Under the pieces are notes generated by a model, which ran no database searches, was not told the DNA's origin, and worked only from the letters and a program-made list of their open reading frames with translations. The position numbers and the translations under genes were made by a program. A stretch of 64,000 nucleotides of DNA from Chachezhania sediminis (lineage in GTDB: Bacteria; Pseudomonadota; Alphaproteobacteria; Rhodobacterales; Rhodobacteraceae). Below, piece by piece: positions 45,724 through 53,728 of the stretch (position 1 is the stretch's first letter; every line of letters starts with the position of its first letter). The stretch is taken from positions 1 through 64,000 of the forward strand of contig NZ_VOPH01000014.1 of the NCBI RefSeq assembly GCF_009765275.1, in the 5' to 3' direction.

Positions 45724-46559
45724 ATGCCCCCCTTGCCTGCATCCGATCCCAGCCGCGTGCGGCGGCGGTTCATCACCCAGGCCACCAGCAGGAACACCCC
45801 GATGATGACCAGCGAAAACGCCGTCGTCAGCGTTCCCAGGGCATAGATCACCGGCGTCGTGACGTTGGTCGTCATCCCGAAGATTTCCAGCGGCAGGGTG
45901 TTGTAACTGCCCGCCGTCAGCAACGTCCGGGCAAATTCATCATAGGACAGCGTGAAGCCGAACAGCGCGACCCCGATCAGCGACGGCGCGATGATCGGCA
46001 AGACCACATGGCGCAGCGTCTGCCAGGCGGTGGCGCCCTGGTCGCGAGCCGCTTCCTCGTAGCTTTTGTCGAAGCGGTTGAAGACCGCGAACATGATCAG
46101 CAGGCCGAAGGGCAGCGTCCAGGTCAGCTGCGCGCCGAAGCCCGAGGTCGCCCAGTGGATCTTGAACCCCAGCTGGTTGAAGATCAGGCCCACGCCCAGC
46201 GAAATCAGGATCGACGGGATCACCAGCGAGGTGATGGCCAGGTAGAACAGGACTGCCGACCCGGCGAAGCGCTTGCGGAAGGCCAGCCCCGCCATGACGG
46301 ACACGACGACGGTAGTGACCATGACCATGAGACCAAGGGCAAAGCTGCGGCGGAAGGCGCCCCAGATGTCGCCGACGGCCTGTTCCTGGAAGAGGTCCTT
46401 GAACCAGTGGACCGACACGCCGTTCATCGGGAAGGTCAGCCCCCCCTGCGGCCCCTGGAAAGACAGGATGCCGATGGTCAGTGTGGGGCCGTAAAGGAAG
46501 ATCAGGAACAGCGTGAAAAAGGCGGCGAGGACATAGAAGCCCTTGGAACGTCTTTCCAT
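45720..46559 (-). CDS. ABC transporter permease, PotC type
   Basis: 279 residues, six spans. The EAA loop reads SYEEAARDQGATAWQTLRHV followed by VLPIIAPSLIG. FTLSYDEFARTLLTAG is a PotC hallmark in which Asp/Glu occupy the usual FTLSLDEF site. It works with the PotB-type permease encoded one base away. Confidence 0.88.
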   Translation of the reverse strand: MERRSKGFYVLAAFFTLFLIFLYGPTLTIGILSFQGPQGGLTFPMNGVSVHWFKDLFQEQAVGDIWGAFRRSFALGLMVMVTTVVVSVMAGLAFRKRFAGSAVLFYLAITSLVIPSILISLGVGLIFNQLGFKIHWATSGFGAQLTWTLPFGLLIMFAVFNRFDKSYEEAARDQGATAWQTLRHVVLPIIAPSLIGVALFGFTLSYDEFARTLLTAGSYNTLPLEIFGMTTNVTTPVIYALGTLTTAFSLVIIGVFLLVAWVMNRRRTRLGSDAGKGGI

Positions 46560-46560
46560 C

Positions 46561-47418
46561 TTACAGCTCCTTCCGGATGTTCACGAAGCGCAGCAGGATC
46601 GCGATCACGATCAGCACGGTGCACAGCAGCACAACGGCGGTGGCCGCGGCAGACGGGTATTGCAGCAGGCCGATGTCGTTCGAAATCAGGCGCCCGACAT
46701 TGGCGCGCTGGGACCCGGACATGAACCGAACGGTGATGAAGTCGCCCATCACCAGAGTCACCACGAAGATCGTGCCGATCATGATGCCGGGCTTGGTCAG
46801 CGGGATGATCACGTGGACCAGCGTCTGAAATCCCGACGCTCCGTTGTCCCGCGCCGCTTCCAGCAGCGACTTGTCGATCCGCATCATGGTGTTGAAGATC
46901 GGAACCACCATGAAGAGCGTGTACAGGTGGACAAAGGCCAGGATGACCGAGAAGTCGGAATAAAGCAGCCATTCCAGCGGCTGGTCGATCACGCCCCAGC
47001 TGATCAGCGTCTGATTGGCGATTCCGTTCCGGCCCAGGAACGGGATCCACGAAATCATCCGGATGATGTTCGAGGTCCAGAAGGGGATCGTGCACAGCAG
47101 GAACAGCGCGATCTGCATCGTCTGGGTGCGCACGTGGAAGGCCAGGAAATAGGCCACCGTAAAGCCGATGACCAACGTGAAGAACCACGATATCGCGGCA
47201 TATTTGAAGGTCGCCAGGAAGACGCGGCGTACCACTTCGGACCCGAAGAGGTATTCGTAATTGTCGAACTGGAACGCGGGATAGATCGAAAATTCCGTGG
47301 CGCCCCAGAAGCTGACGATCACGATCATGACGATCGGCGCCACCAGGAAGCACAGCAGGACGGCGGTCAGCGGAATGGCTTCCAGCCAGCCCAGGATGTG
47401 GCGGTTTCGGATCTGCAT
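46561..47418 (-). CDS. ABC transporter permease, PotB type
   Basis: 285 residues, six spans. Segments: ILGWLEAIPLTAVLLCFLVA, IPFWTSNIIRMISWIPFLGR and the EAA loop KSLLEAARDNGASGFQTLVH. Typical of the spermidine/putrescine family membrane subunit. It lies after the intergenic hairpin at 47443-47467. Confidence 0.88.
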   Translation of the reverse strand: MQIRNRHILGWLEAIPLTAVLLCFLVAPIVMIVIVSFWGATEFSIYPAFQFDNYEYLFGSEVVRRVFLATFKYAAISWFFTLVIGFTVAYFLAFHVRTQTMQIALFLLCTIPFWTSNIIRMISWIPFLGRNGIANQTLISWGVIDQPLEWLLYSDFSVILAFVHLYTLFMVVPIFNTMMRIDKSLLEAARDNGASGFQTLVHVIIPLTKPGIMIGTIFVVTLVMGDFITVRFMSGSQRANVGRLISNDIGLLQYPSAAATAVVLLCTVLIVIAILLRFVNIRKEL

Positions 47419-47442
47419 GGGGCGTCCCGGTCAAGGAAGGGA

Positions 47443-47467
47443 GGCCGGGCGCAGCGCACGCCCGGCC
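47443..47467 (-). promoter_or_regulatory. Hairpin between the binding-protein and permease genes
   Basis: GGCCGGGCG and CGCCCGGCC form a perfect 9-bp stem with a 7-base loop, directly after the binding-protein stop on the minus strand. There is no T-run. As in the other transporter operons of this window, it probably protects the binding-protein mRNA. Confidence 0.55.
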
Positions 47468-47474
47468 CGTTGCA

Positions 47475-48746
47475 TCAGGCTGCGATGAACTCGTTCCACT
47501 TGCGGACCATGTACTGGTTCTGGTCCATGACCGAGTTCCAGCAGGCCACGCGGCCCATCCGTTCGTAGAAGTCGCCGCCATCGCGGGTGTCGCCCGCTTC
47601 GGCCAGCTGGTCGCCGAAGGGCGAATTGATGACGTCGGTCGCGGGCTTGCCTTCGAACCAGTAGCCCCATTCGTTTTCGGACATGTAGTCCTTGGACGTT
47701 TCCGGCACGGCCGAATAATAGCCCTGGCGCATCAGGAAGCCGCCGACCCAGCCGGACAGATACCAGTTGATGTAGTCATAGGCGGCATCCAGCTCCATCC
47801 CGGTCAGGGACTTGGACAGGCCCAGACCGCCGCCCCAGCTGCGATAGCCTTCCTTCAGCGGCTGGTAGACGCAGGGAATGCCGCGCGACTTGACCGCGGT
47901 GATGGCGGGCGACCACATCGACTGGATCACCACCTCGCCCGACGCCATCAGGTTCACGCTTTCGTCGAACGACTTCCAGAAGGCGCGGAACTGGCCGTTC
48001 TTCTTGGCTTCCATGAAGATACCGATGGTCTTGTCGATCTCTTCCTTGGTCATGTTGCCCTTGTCGCCGTATTGGATCTCGCCCATCGCCTCGCAGACCA
48101 TGGCCATGTCCATGATCCCGATGGACGAGATGTCGAGAATCGACGCCTTGCCCTTGAATTCCGGGTTCAAGAGTTCTGCCCAGCTGTCGATCGGACGGCC
48201 GATCAGGTCCGGGCGAATGCCCAGCGTGTCGGCATTGTAGATCGTGGGGATGAGGGTCATCCAGTTGGTTTCTTCGGTGGCGAAGGTCTTGGCGCCCGGC
48301 TCTTCGATGAAGCCCACGGTGTGGGGCGCGGTGCCCTGCGCGATATCCGTTTCCGGCGTCAGCTTGCCGGATTTGAAGATGCCGACGATCTTGTCGTAGT
48401 TTTGGATTTTCGAGACATCCATCGCCTGCAGGTTGCCAGTCGGCCAGACCTTCTTGCAGATCCAGTATTCGATATCGGCGATGTCGAAGCTGTCGGGCTG
48501 GGTTGCGGCGCGCTGGGTGACGCTGTCGCTGTCCAGCGCGGTCATTTCCAACGTGATACCCAGGTCTTCCTTCACCTTGGTGCCGACCTCGTTCAGGTTC
48601 GACACGCCGGTGCCGAACTGGCGCAGCACGATCGACTTGGTGTCCTGCGCCCAAAGCATAGGCGCGGGAAAGGCGGTGGCCGCTGCGGCTGCACCGCCAG
48701 CCTTCAGCAGGCTGCGGCGGGAATATCCGACCTTGGGTTTGGCCAT
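47475..48746 (-). CDS. ABC transporter substrate-binding protein, spermidine/putrescine type
   Basis: 423 residues. The leader has a twin-arginine motif (SRRSLLKAGGAAAAATAF) and cleavage is likely near LWAQDT, so export is probably by Tat. The mature domain is an SBP_bac_8-type fold (VLRQFGTGVSNLNEVGTKV; YDYINWYLSGWVGGFLMRQG). It is longer and less similar to PotD than a true polyamine receptor, so its ligand may be another amine or a cyclic amide. Start 48746 precedes the twin-arginine sequence. Confidence 0.83.
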   Translation of the reverse strand: MAKPKVGYSRRSLLKAGGAAAAATAFPAPMLWAQDTKSIVLRQFGTGVSNLNEVGTKVKEDLGITLEMTALDSDSVTQRAATQPDSFDIADIEYWICKKVWPTGNLQAMDVSKIQNYDKIVGIFKSGKLTPETDIAQGTAPHTVGFIEEPGAKTFATEETNWMTLIPTIYNADTLGIRPDLIGRPIDSWAELLNPEFKGKASILDISSIGIMDMAMVCEAMGEIQYGDKGNMTKEEIDKTIGIFMEAKKNGQFRAFWKSFDESVNLMASGEVVIQSMWSPAITAVKSRGIPCVYQPLKEGYRSWGGGLGLSKSLTGMELDAAYDYINWYLSGWVGGFLMRQGYYSAVPETSKDYMSENEWGYWFEGKPATDVINSPFGDQLAEAGDTRDGGDFYERMGRVACWNSVMDQNQYMVRKWNEFIAA

Positions 48747-48799
48747 TGGTTCAATCCTCTCTGTTGAATTCGTTTTTTTCGTGGTCTTGCGGCTGGGCG

Positions 48800-49774
48800 T
48801 CACGCCTGAAGGCGGTGAAGCCGTGCCTCGTCCCAGCTCAGCCTGACGGCCTCGCCCGGGGATTTCGGGGCGGCAAAGAACTGGTCTTCCGGCAGCAGCG
48901 CCAGAACCTCGTCCCCCGCCTGGGTCCGGGTCGTGACCGCGACGGACGCACCCTGATATTCGACCGCGACGATGGTGGCCTCCAACCCTTCGGACGTGAT
49001 CCGGACCGCATCGGCGCGCACCGTGGCCTTGCCATCGGCCAGCGCAATGACGTTGTGGCCGCCGATGAAGCGGGCGACAAATTCCGTCCGGGGCGCGCCC
49101 CAGACCTCTCGGGCCGGGCCTGCCTGTTCGATGACGGCGTTGTTCATGACGACGATCTCGTCCGCCAGCGCCAGCGCCTCGTCCTGGCCGTGGGTCACGT
49201 GGATGAAGGTGATCCCCAGTTCGCGCTGCAGCTTCTTCAGCTCCGACCGCATCCGGATCCGCAGGAACGGATCCAGCGCCGACAGCGGTTCGTCCAGCAG
49301 CAGCACCTTGGGTTCCGTCACCAACGCGCGCGCCAGCGCCACCCGCTGTTGCTGCCCGCCCGACAGTTGTGCAGGAAGGCGGTCTGCCAGGTGGATCATG
49401 TCCACCAGTTCCAGCAACTCGTTCGCGCGGGCATGGCGTTTCACCTTGTCCACACCCTTCATCCGAAGCGAAAAGGCGACGTTGTCCCGGACGGACAAGT
49501 GCGGGAACAAGGCATAGTTCTGGAACATCATCGCCGTGCCGCGCTGCGCCGGCGGCAGCCAGGACACGTCGTGCCCGTCCAGCAGAATGGAGCCGTCGCT
49601 GACCTCCTCGTGCCCTGCGATCATCCGCAGGGTCGACGATTTCCCGCAGCCCGAAGGCCCCAGAAAACAGACATAACTGCCGGGCGAAAAGACGTGGTTC
49701 AGATCCTGCACTGCGACGGTGTCGCCATAGCGCTTGGTCAGGTGAACCAGTTCTAGATCGTATCCTGTGCGCAT
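48800..49774 (-). CDS. ABC transporter ATPase, PotA type
   Basis: 324 residues. Walker [30 protein letters not shown] (Q-loop), signature LSGGQQQRVALARALV, Walker B LLLDEPLSALDP and a TOBE domain at the C-terminus. GAGGGA lies before ATG 49774. It is the first gene of the operon (ATPase, receptor, two permeases, racemase) and diverges from the GntR regulator. Confidence 0.9.
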   Translation of the reverse strand: MRTGYDLELVHLTKRYGDTVAVQDLNHVFSPGSYVCFLGPSGCGKSSTLRMIAGHEEVSDGSILLDGHDVSWLPPAQRGTAMMFQNYALFPHLSVRDNVAFSLRMKGVDKVKRHARANELLELVDMIHLADRLPAQLSGGQQQRVALARALVTEPKVLLLDEPLSALDPFLRIRMRSELKKLQRELGITFIHVTHGQDEALALADEIVVMNNAVIEQAGPAREVWGAPRTEFVARFIGGHNVIALADGKATVRADAVRITSEGLEATIVAVEYQGASVAVTTRTQAGDEVLALLPEDQFFAAPKSPGEAVRLSWDEARLHRLQA

Positions 49775-49916
49775 CGTCCCTCGCCCTGCCGGTTCGGGAC
49801 ACCGTGATGCGAAGAATTGCGTCCGGGGCAGGATTTTCCGCACTGGTTGTGCCCCCAGACCCGATTTGCGCAAAAAATGAACAGATGGGACAATCTCGTG
49901 AACATTTTCTGCAGCA

Positions 49917-49932
49917 ATATTGTATACAATAT
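49917..49932. promoter_or_regulatory. Perfect GntR-type operator palindrome
   Basis: ATATTGTATACAATAT is a 16-bp perfect palindrome in the 252-bp gap between the ATPase gene and the GntR gene. TTGTATACAA-type centres are common targets of FCD-domain GntR regulators. It lies about 140 bases before the ATPase start and 95 before the regulator start, so it could control both. Confidence 0.7.
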
Positions 49933-50026
49933 CCTGAACAATCTGACCGAACCGGCCGGTCTTGTTCATTCCGCACCGAATCGCGACAACGGGGCGACAG
50001 GATCCGTGAAGTTGGTACCCCGAACG

Positions 50027-50713
50027 ATGACCGTGACCGAACCCAAGCCCTGGACTGCAGAAACCGTTGCCGCGGATCTGGAACGGGCGGTGCATGAACA
50101 CCGACTGCCGCCGGGGACGAAACTGGGCGAAGACGAACTGGCCGAAGTCTATGGCATCAGCCGCACCATCGTCCGCGCCGCGCTTCTGGCGCTGTCCCAC
50201 CGCCATCTGGTCGACCTGAAGCGCAACCGCGGCGCCTTCGTGGCCCAGCCCTCGGTCCGCGAGGCGCGCGAAGTGTTCGAGGCGCGCGCCCTGCTGGAAC
50301 CCCGCACCGCGCGGTCGGCGGCGGAACGGATGACCGAGGACGACCTGTCCGTCCTGCGGTCCAACATCGAACAGGAACACATCGCTCTGGACAGCGGCGA
50401 GAACGGCCGCGCCCTGTTCCTGTCCGGCCAGTTTCACCTGGAAATCGCGCGGATCGCCGACCAGTCGACGGTCGAAGGCTTCATCTCGGAACTGATCTCG
50501 CGCTCATCGCTGATCATCGCGCTCTATTGGCGGCGGCGTTCCGCCCTGTGCGAAACGCAAGCGCACCACGCGCTTCTGGATGCCTTCGCCACCCGCGACG
50601 GAGAGCTGGCGGAACAGCTGATGAAGAGCCACCTGCTTGACCTGCTGGCCTCGCTCGACCTGCGCAACGTCTCGCAACCACCCGCGTCCCTGCGCGAGGC
50701 GCTGAACTCCTGA
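50027..50713 (+). CDS. GntR-family regulator with FCD ligand domain
   Basis: 228 residues. N-terminal winged helix: HEHRLPPGTKLGEDELAEVY, then GISRTIVRAALLALSHRHLV and RNRGAFVAQPS. The C-terminal FCD domain has VFEARALLEPRTARSAAER and FHLEIARIADQS, with metal/ligand His in the helices. A longer frame starting at 49817 would read through the operator, so ATG 50027 is chosen. It presumably represses the divergent ABC transporter/racemase operon. Confidence 0.88.
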   Translation: MTVTEPKPWTAETVAADLERAVHEHRLPPGTKLGEDELAEVYGISRTIVRAALLALSHRHLVDLKRNRGAFVAQPSVREAREVFEARALLEPRTARSAAERMTEDDLSVLRSNIEQEHIALDSGENGRALFLSGQFHLEIARIADQSTVEGFISELISRSSLIIALYWRRRSALCETQAHHALLDAFATRDGELAEQLMKSHLLDLLASLDLRNVSQPPASLREALNS

Positions 50714-51301
50714 AAACAGGTTCAGCCGGATGTAACGGTTTGCTGTGGGTTTCACGGCCCTGGCCGGCCGCTGATGCGCGGGAAAGAACGGAAACCGCAG
50801 TTTCGTTCGCTTGCCGGAGCGTCGCAAGCAGCGGACAGAGGTAAAGCGTTGCCAGCGCCCCCTGCCCTGTTCAGACATCATACTCAGAATCGCCAGCGTC
50901 AGTAACGCGAAATGATTCCCGCAGGACGCCCCTGCAGTCCTTTCCGTTACTGATCGTGATGCGTGAAGACCTCCTTCAGGGATGGAACCACCGAATTCAT
51001 CTCCTGTTTCCCGTTACTCGACCCCGGACGGTCGATTTTTCCACAACACCCTCCGCTCGTGTCCGAAACGGTGTTGTGGGCAAGTTGTGAATAACTTTAT
51101 TCTTTTATTACAATTCACTACAAATGGCACCTCATCTCCGACAGGGGCAGTCGCCGTACAAAATGCGAACAATCGGGCCCCCTGCCCTCTGAACCGGCAA
51201 AAGAATTTTCCTTGAGATTCGAAGGATCAAGCGCCATAGCTGTAACGCGAAAACAACAAAGTTTCCGGGCGCCACGTTTCTGATCGACCAGGCAAGCGAT
51301 C
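50714..51301 (+). promoter_or_regulatory. Upstream control region of repABC
   Basis: 588 bp with no gene. It holds GTAACGCGA at 50902-50910 and 51242-51250 (a third copy lies at 51309-51317 inside repA). There is an inverted pair CAGTAACG (50900-50907)/CGTTACTG (50945-50952). A second inverted repeat pairs CCACAACACC (51041-51050) with GGTGTTGTGG (51070-51079). An AT-rich stretch at 51085-51125 probably contains the repA promoter. The repeats are candidate RepA/RepB control sites. Confidence 0.5.
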
Positions 51302-52552
51302 ATGGGCGGTAACGCGACAAGGAATGATCGAGACAGGCAAAGCGTAATGCACCCAGTTCTGCACGACAAGCTCAGGGCAGATGCCGACCGGCTGTCCGAA
51401 GCGCTTGAGCATATGTCCAAACTGTTCCTTGCCCCCAAGGAAGAGAAGACACTGCGCGCATTCTCCACCGCCGAGGTAGCGGAACTGCTGCGCGTCTCGG
51501 ACGGATATCTGCGCAAGGCGCATTTCGACGGCCGCATCCCCGACGTTGCACAGGGCCCCGGGAACAAGCGGCTGTACCAGGCCGAGGACATCCTGAACAT
51601 TCGCCAGATCCTGGCCCAGACGGCCAAGGATCCGTTTCAGTTCCTGCCCGGCCGGCGCGACGGCGACAAACTTCAGATCTGGTCGACGGTGAACTTCAAG
51701 GGCGGATCGTCCAAGACGACCACCACCGCGACGCTGGGGATGCGGCTGGCGCTGCGCGGCTATCGCGTGTGCCTGATCGACGCCGACCCACAGGCCTCGC
51801 TGACCACGTTTTTCGGCTATCAGCCGGAACTGGATTTCCGGCACGGCGGAACGCTCTATGACGCGATCCGGTACAATGACGGCGACCAGACGCGGGTGCC
51901 GATCACGGATGTCCTGCGCAAGACCTATTTCCCGAATCTCGACCTGGTGCCTGGCGGGATCATGCTGTCGGAATACGAGACGGAAACCCCAACCGCCCTG
52001 TCCCGGGGCGAACAGCCGGTGTTCTTCAACCGGATCCGCGACAGCCTGCGGCAGGTCGACGACGACTATGACATCGTCCTGATCGATTGCCCGCCGCAGC
52101 TGGGCTATATCACCATGTCGGCGGTCTGCGCCTCGACCTCGCTTCTGATGACGATCATCCCGGAACGGGTCGATCTGGCCTCCGCCAGCCAGTTCCTGAC
52201 CATGGCCTCCGGCGTGCTGGAGGTTTTGCATTCCAACGGCGGGATCGGCGCCTACGACAACTTCGCCTATCTGCTGACCCGCTTCGACACCGCGATCAGC
52301 ACCCAGCAGGATCTGGCGGAATGGATCCGGCAGTTGCTGGGCGACAGCGTGATCGCCACGCCCTTCGTCAAGTCGTCCGCCGTCAGCGAGGCCGGCCTGT
52401 CGCAGCGCACCATTGTCGAGGTCGACCTGACCGGTGCCAAGAACCGCAAGACATATGAACGCGCGCTGGAATCCGTCATGGGCTTTTCCAACGACATCGA
52501 AACCATGATCCAGGCGGCCTGGGGCCGCGGCGGAGGTGACAATGAAACGTGA
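51302..52552 (+). CDS. repA: Plasmid partitioning protein RepA (ParA-type ATPase)
   Basis: 416 residues; ATG at 51302, with an alternative at 51347. An N-terminal HTH region (FSTAEVAELLRVSDGYLRKA) precedes the ATPase domain. The deviant Walker A is NFKGGSSKTTTTATL (about residues 136-150), with DADPQASLTTFFG and VLIDCPPQLGYITMSAVCA as the other nucleotide motifs. RepA binds parS-bound RepB, segregates the replicon and represses repABC with RepB. It is the first gene of repABC, overlapping the repB region by 11 bases. Confidence 0.95.
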   Translation: MGGNATRNDRDRQSVMHPVLHDKLRADADRLSEALEHMSKLFLAPKEEKTLRAFSTAEVAELLRVSDGYLRKAHFDGRIPDVAQGPGNKRLYQAEDILNIRQILAQTAKDPFQFLPGRRDGDKLQIWSTVNFKGGSSKTTTTATLGMRLALRGYRVCLIDADPQASLTTFFGYQPELDFRHGGTLYDAIRYNDGDQTRVPITDVLRKTYFPNLDLVPGGIMLSEYETETPTALSRGEQPVFFNRIRDSLRQVDDDYDIVLIDCPPQLGYITMSAVCASTSLLMTIIPERVDLASASQFLTMASGVLEVLHSNGGIGAYDNFAYLLTRFDTAISTQQDLAEWIRQLLGDSVIATPFVKSSAVSEAGLSQRTIVEVDLTGAKNRKTYERALESVMGFSNDIETMIQAAWGRGGGDNET

Positions 52553-53495
52553 TCTCCTGGCGAAAAGCCTGGCCCAGATGGGCACCAAGACGCCCGAAGC
52601 CCCGCGGGCGGAGCCGGAGGCCTCTGCCCCCGAAAGTGTGCCGCGGTCGCTGAAAAGCATGTCGGACGTGCTGTCCCAGGTTTCGGCCCAATCGGCGCAG
52701 GATGTCGACGTAGCCGAGATCGCGGATTCCGACATTGCCGACCGGTTCGACATCACCGACGGGCTGGACGACCTGATCGAGTCCATCCGGACCTCGGGCC
52801 AGCAACTGCCCGCCCTGCTGCGTTATCGCCGCGGGGCCGGTCCCCGGTACGAGGTCGTCTATGGCCGCCGCCGGATCGCGGCGTGCCGGGCGCTTGGCAT
52901 CAAAGTCAAGGCCTACATCAAGGAAATGGACCAGCGCGAGGCGCTGGTTTCGCAAGCGCTGGAAAACTCGGCCCGGCTGGAACGCAGCTTCATCGAACAG
53001 GCAGTCTTTGCCGTGAAGCTGGAGGAACAGGGCTTTTCCCGGGTCGAGATCGGAGAGGTTCTGGCGGTCGACAAGGGCACGCTAAGCAAGCTGATCGGCG
53101 TGGCGCGGGATGTGCCCGATACGGTGGTCTACCGGATCGGCGCGGCCCATGACGCCGGCCGACGGCCCTGGCTGGAACTGCGCCGGCTGGTGAAGCTGGA
53201 CAGTGCGCCCCGCGCCATCGAGATCGAGGAACTGATCCCCGCCACCGGCACTCCGGCCGAGAAACTTACGCAGCTGATCAAGGCCCTGCAGCGGATCGAA
53301 CTGCGCGGGACTGTCCCGCCGCCCACGCCCGCCCCTGCCCCGACCCGGAAAGGTTCCGGCGCGCCGGTCCTGGCGAAGGCGCGTGGCAAGAAGCTGACGA
53401 TCGAGGTTGCGGCCGCCGATGAACAGGGCTTCATCAGCTTCGTCGAAGAAAACCTGGACCGCCTGTACGCGGACTGGAAGAAGCGCGGTCAGTGA
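52542..53495 (+). CDS. repB: Plasmid partitioning protein RepB (ParB-type)
   Basis: 317 residues. The ParB/Srx domain includes GLDDLIESIRTSGQQLPALL and YEVVYGRRRIAACRALG. The HTH region follows: ENSARLERSFIEQAVFAVKL, then SRVEIGEVLAVDKGTLSKLI. The C-terminal dimer domain ends NLDRLYADWKKRGQ. RepB binds parS palindromes, here probably the two at 53529 and 54871. GGAGG precedes ATG 52542; the GTG at 52536 lies within that site. Confidence 0.95.
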   Translation: MKRDLLAKSLAQMGTKTPEAPRAEPEASAPESVPRSLKSMSDVLSQVSAQSAQDVDVAEIADSDIADRFDITDGLDDLIESIRTSGQQLPALLRYRRGAGPRYEVVYGRRRIAACRALGIKVKAYIKEMDQREALVSQALENSARLERSFIEQAVFAVKLEEQGFSRVEIGEVLAVDKGTLSKLIGVARDVPDTVVYRIGAAHDAGRRPWLELRRLVKLDSAPRAIEIEELIPATGTPAEKLTQLIKALQRIELRGTVPPPTPAPAPTRKGSGAPVLAKARGKKLTIEVAAADEQGFISFVEENLDRLYADWKKRGQ

Positions 53496-53528
53496 TAGGG
53501 ATCACAGCCTAACGCATTGAAAATACTT

Positions 53529-53546
53529 GGTTGGCCATGGCCAACC
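53529..53546. promoter_or_regulatory. parS: parS-like centromere site 1
   Basis: GGTTGGCCATGGCCAACC is an 18-bp perfect palindrome 33 bases after the repB stop. The core TTGGCCATGGCCAA recurs in the palindrome after repC. Paired perfect palindromes inside or beside repABC are the usual RepB binding sites. Confidence 0.8.
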
Positions 53547-53594
53547 GGGATAACCCCGAGGCAGAACAGAGCAGCAAGGAGGCAGACAGCAGCG

Positions 53595-53650
53595 CAAAAA
53601 GAAACCCCCCGAAGGCGGTGAAGCACTCCGAAGGGTTCCGATTTACTAGC
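53595..53650 (-). ncRNA. Probable repABC antisense RNA (ctRNA/incA)
   Basis: Read on the minus strand, the repB-repC spacer forms a long imperfect hairpin. AACCC pairs with GGGTT through wobble-extended arms, with inner GTG/CAC. It ends in TTTCTTTTT at about 53604-53596. This is the position and shape of the small counter-transcribed RNA that limits RepC synthesis and sets incompatibility in repABC plasmids. The 5' end near 53650 is a guess; no strong promoter is evident. Confidence 0.6.
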
Positions 53651-53728
53651 AATCTATTGGTATCCCCAAACCAGAATCACTGCAACACCGATTTCGGTGA
53701 ACGGTCTACTTTTGCCGTCTGAAATCTG

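Noticed and set aside
50702-50726. Hairpin across the GntR stop codon as a terminator
   Set aside because: CTGAAC arms pair, but with a bulge and without a following T-run, so the evidence is too weak.
53531-53722. 63-residue frame between repB and repC
   Set aside because: It starts inside the parS palindrome and crosses the antisense-RNA hairpin; no protein features.
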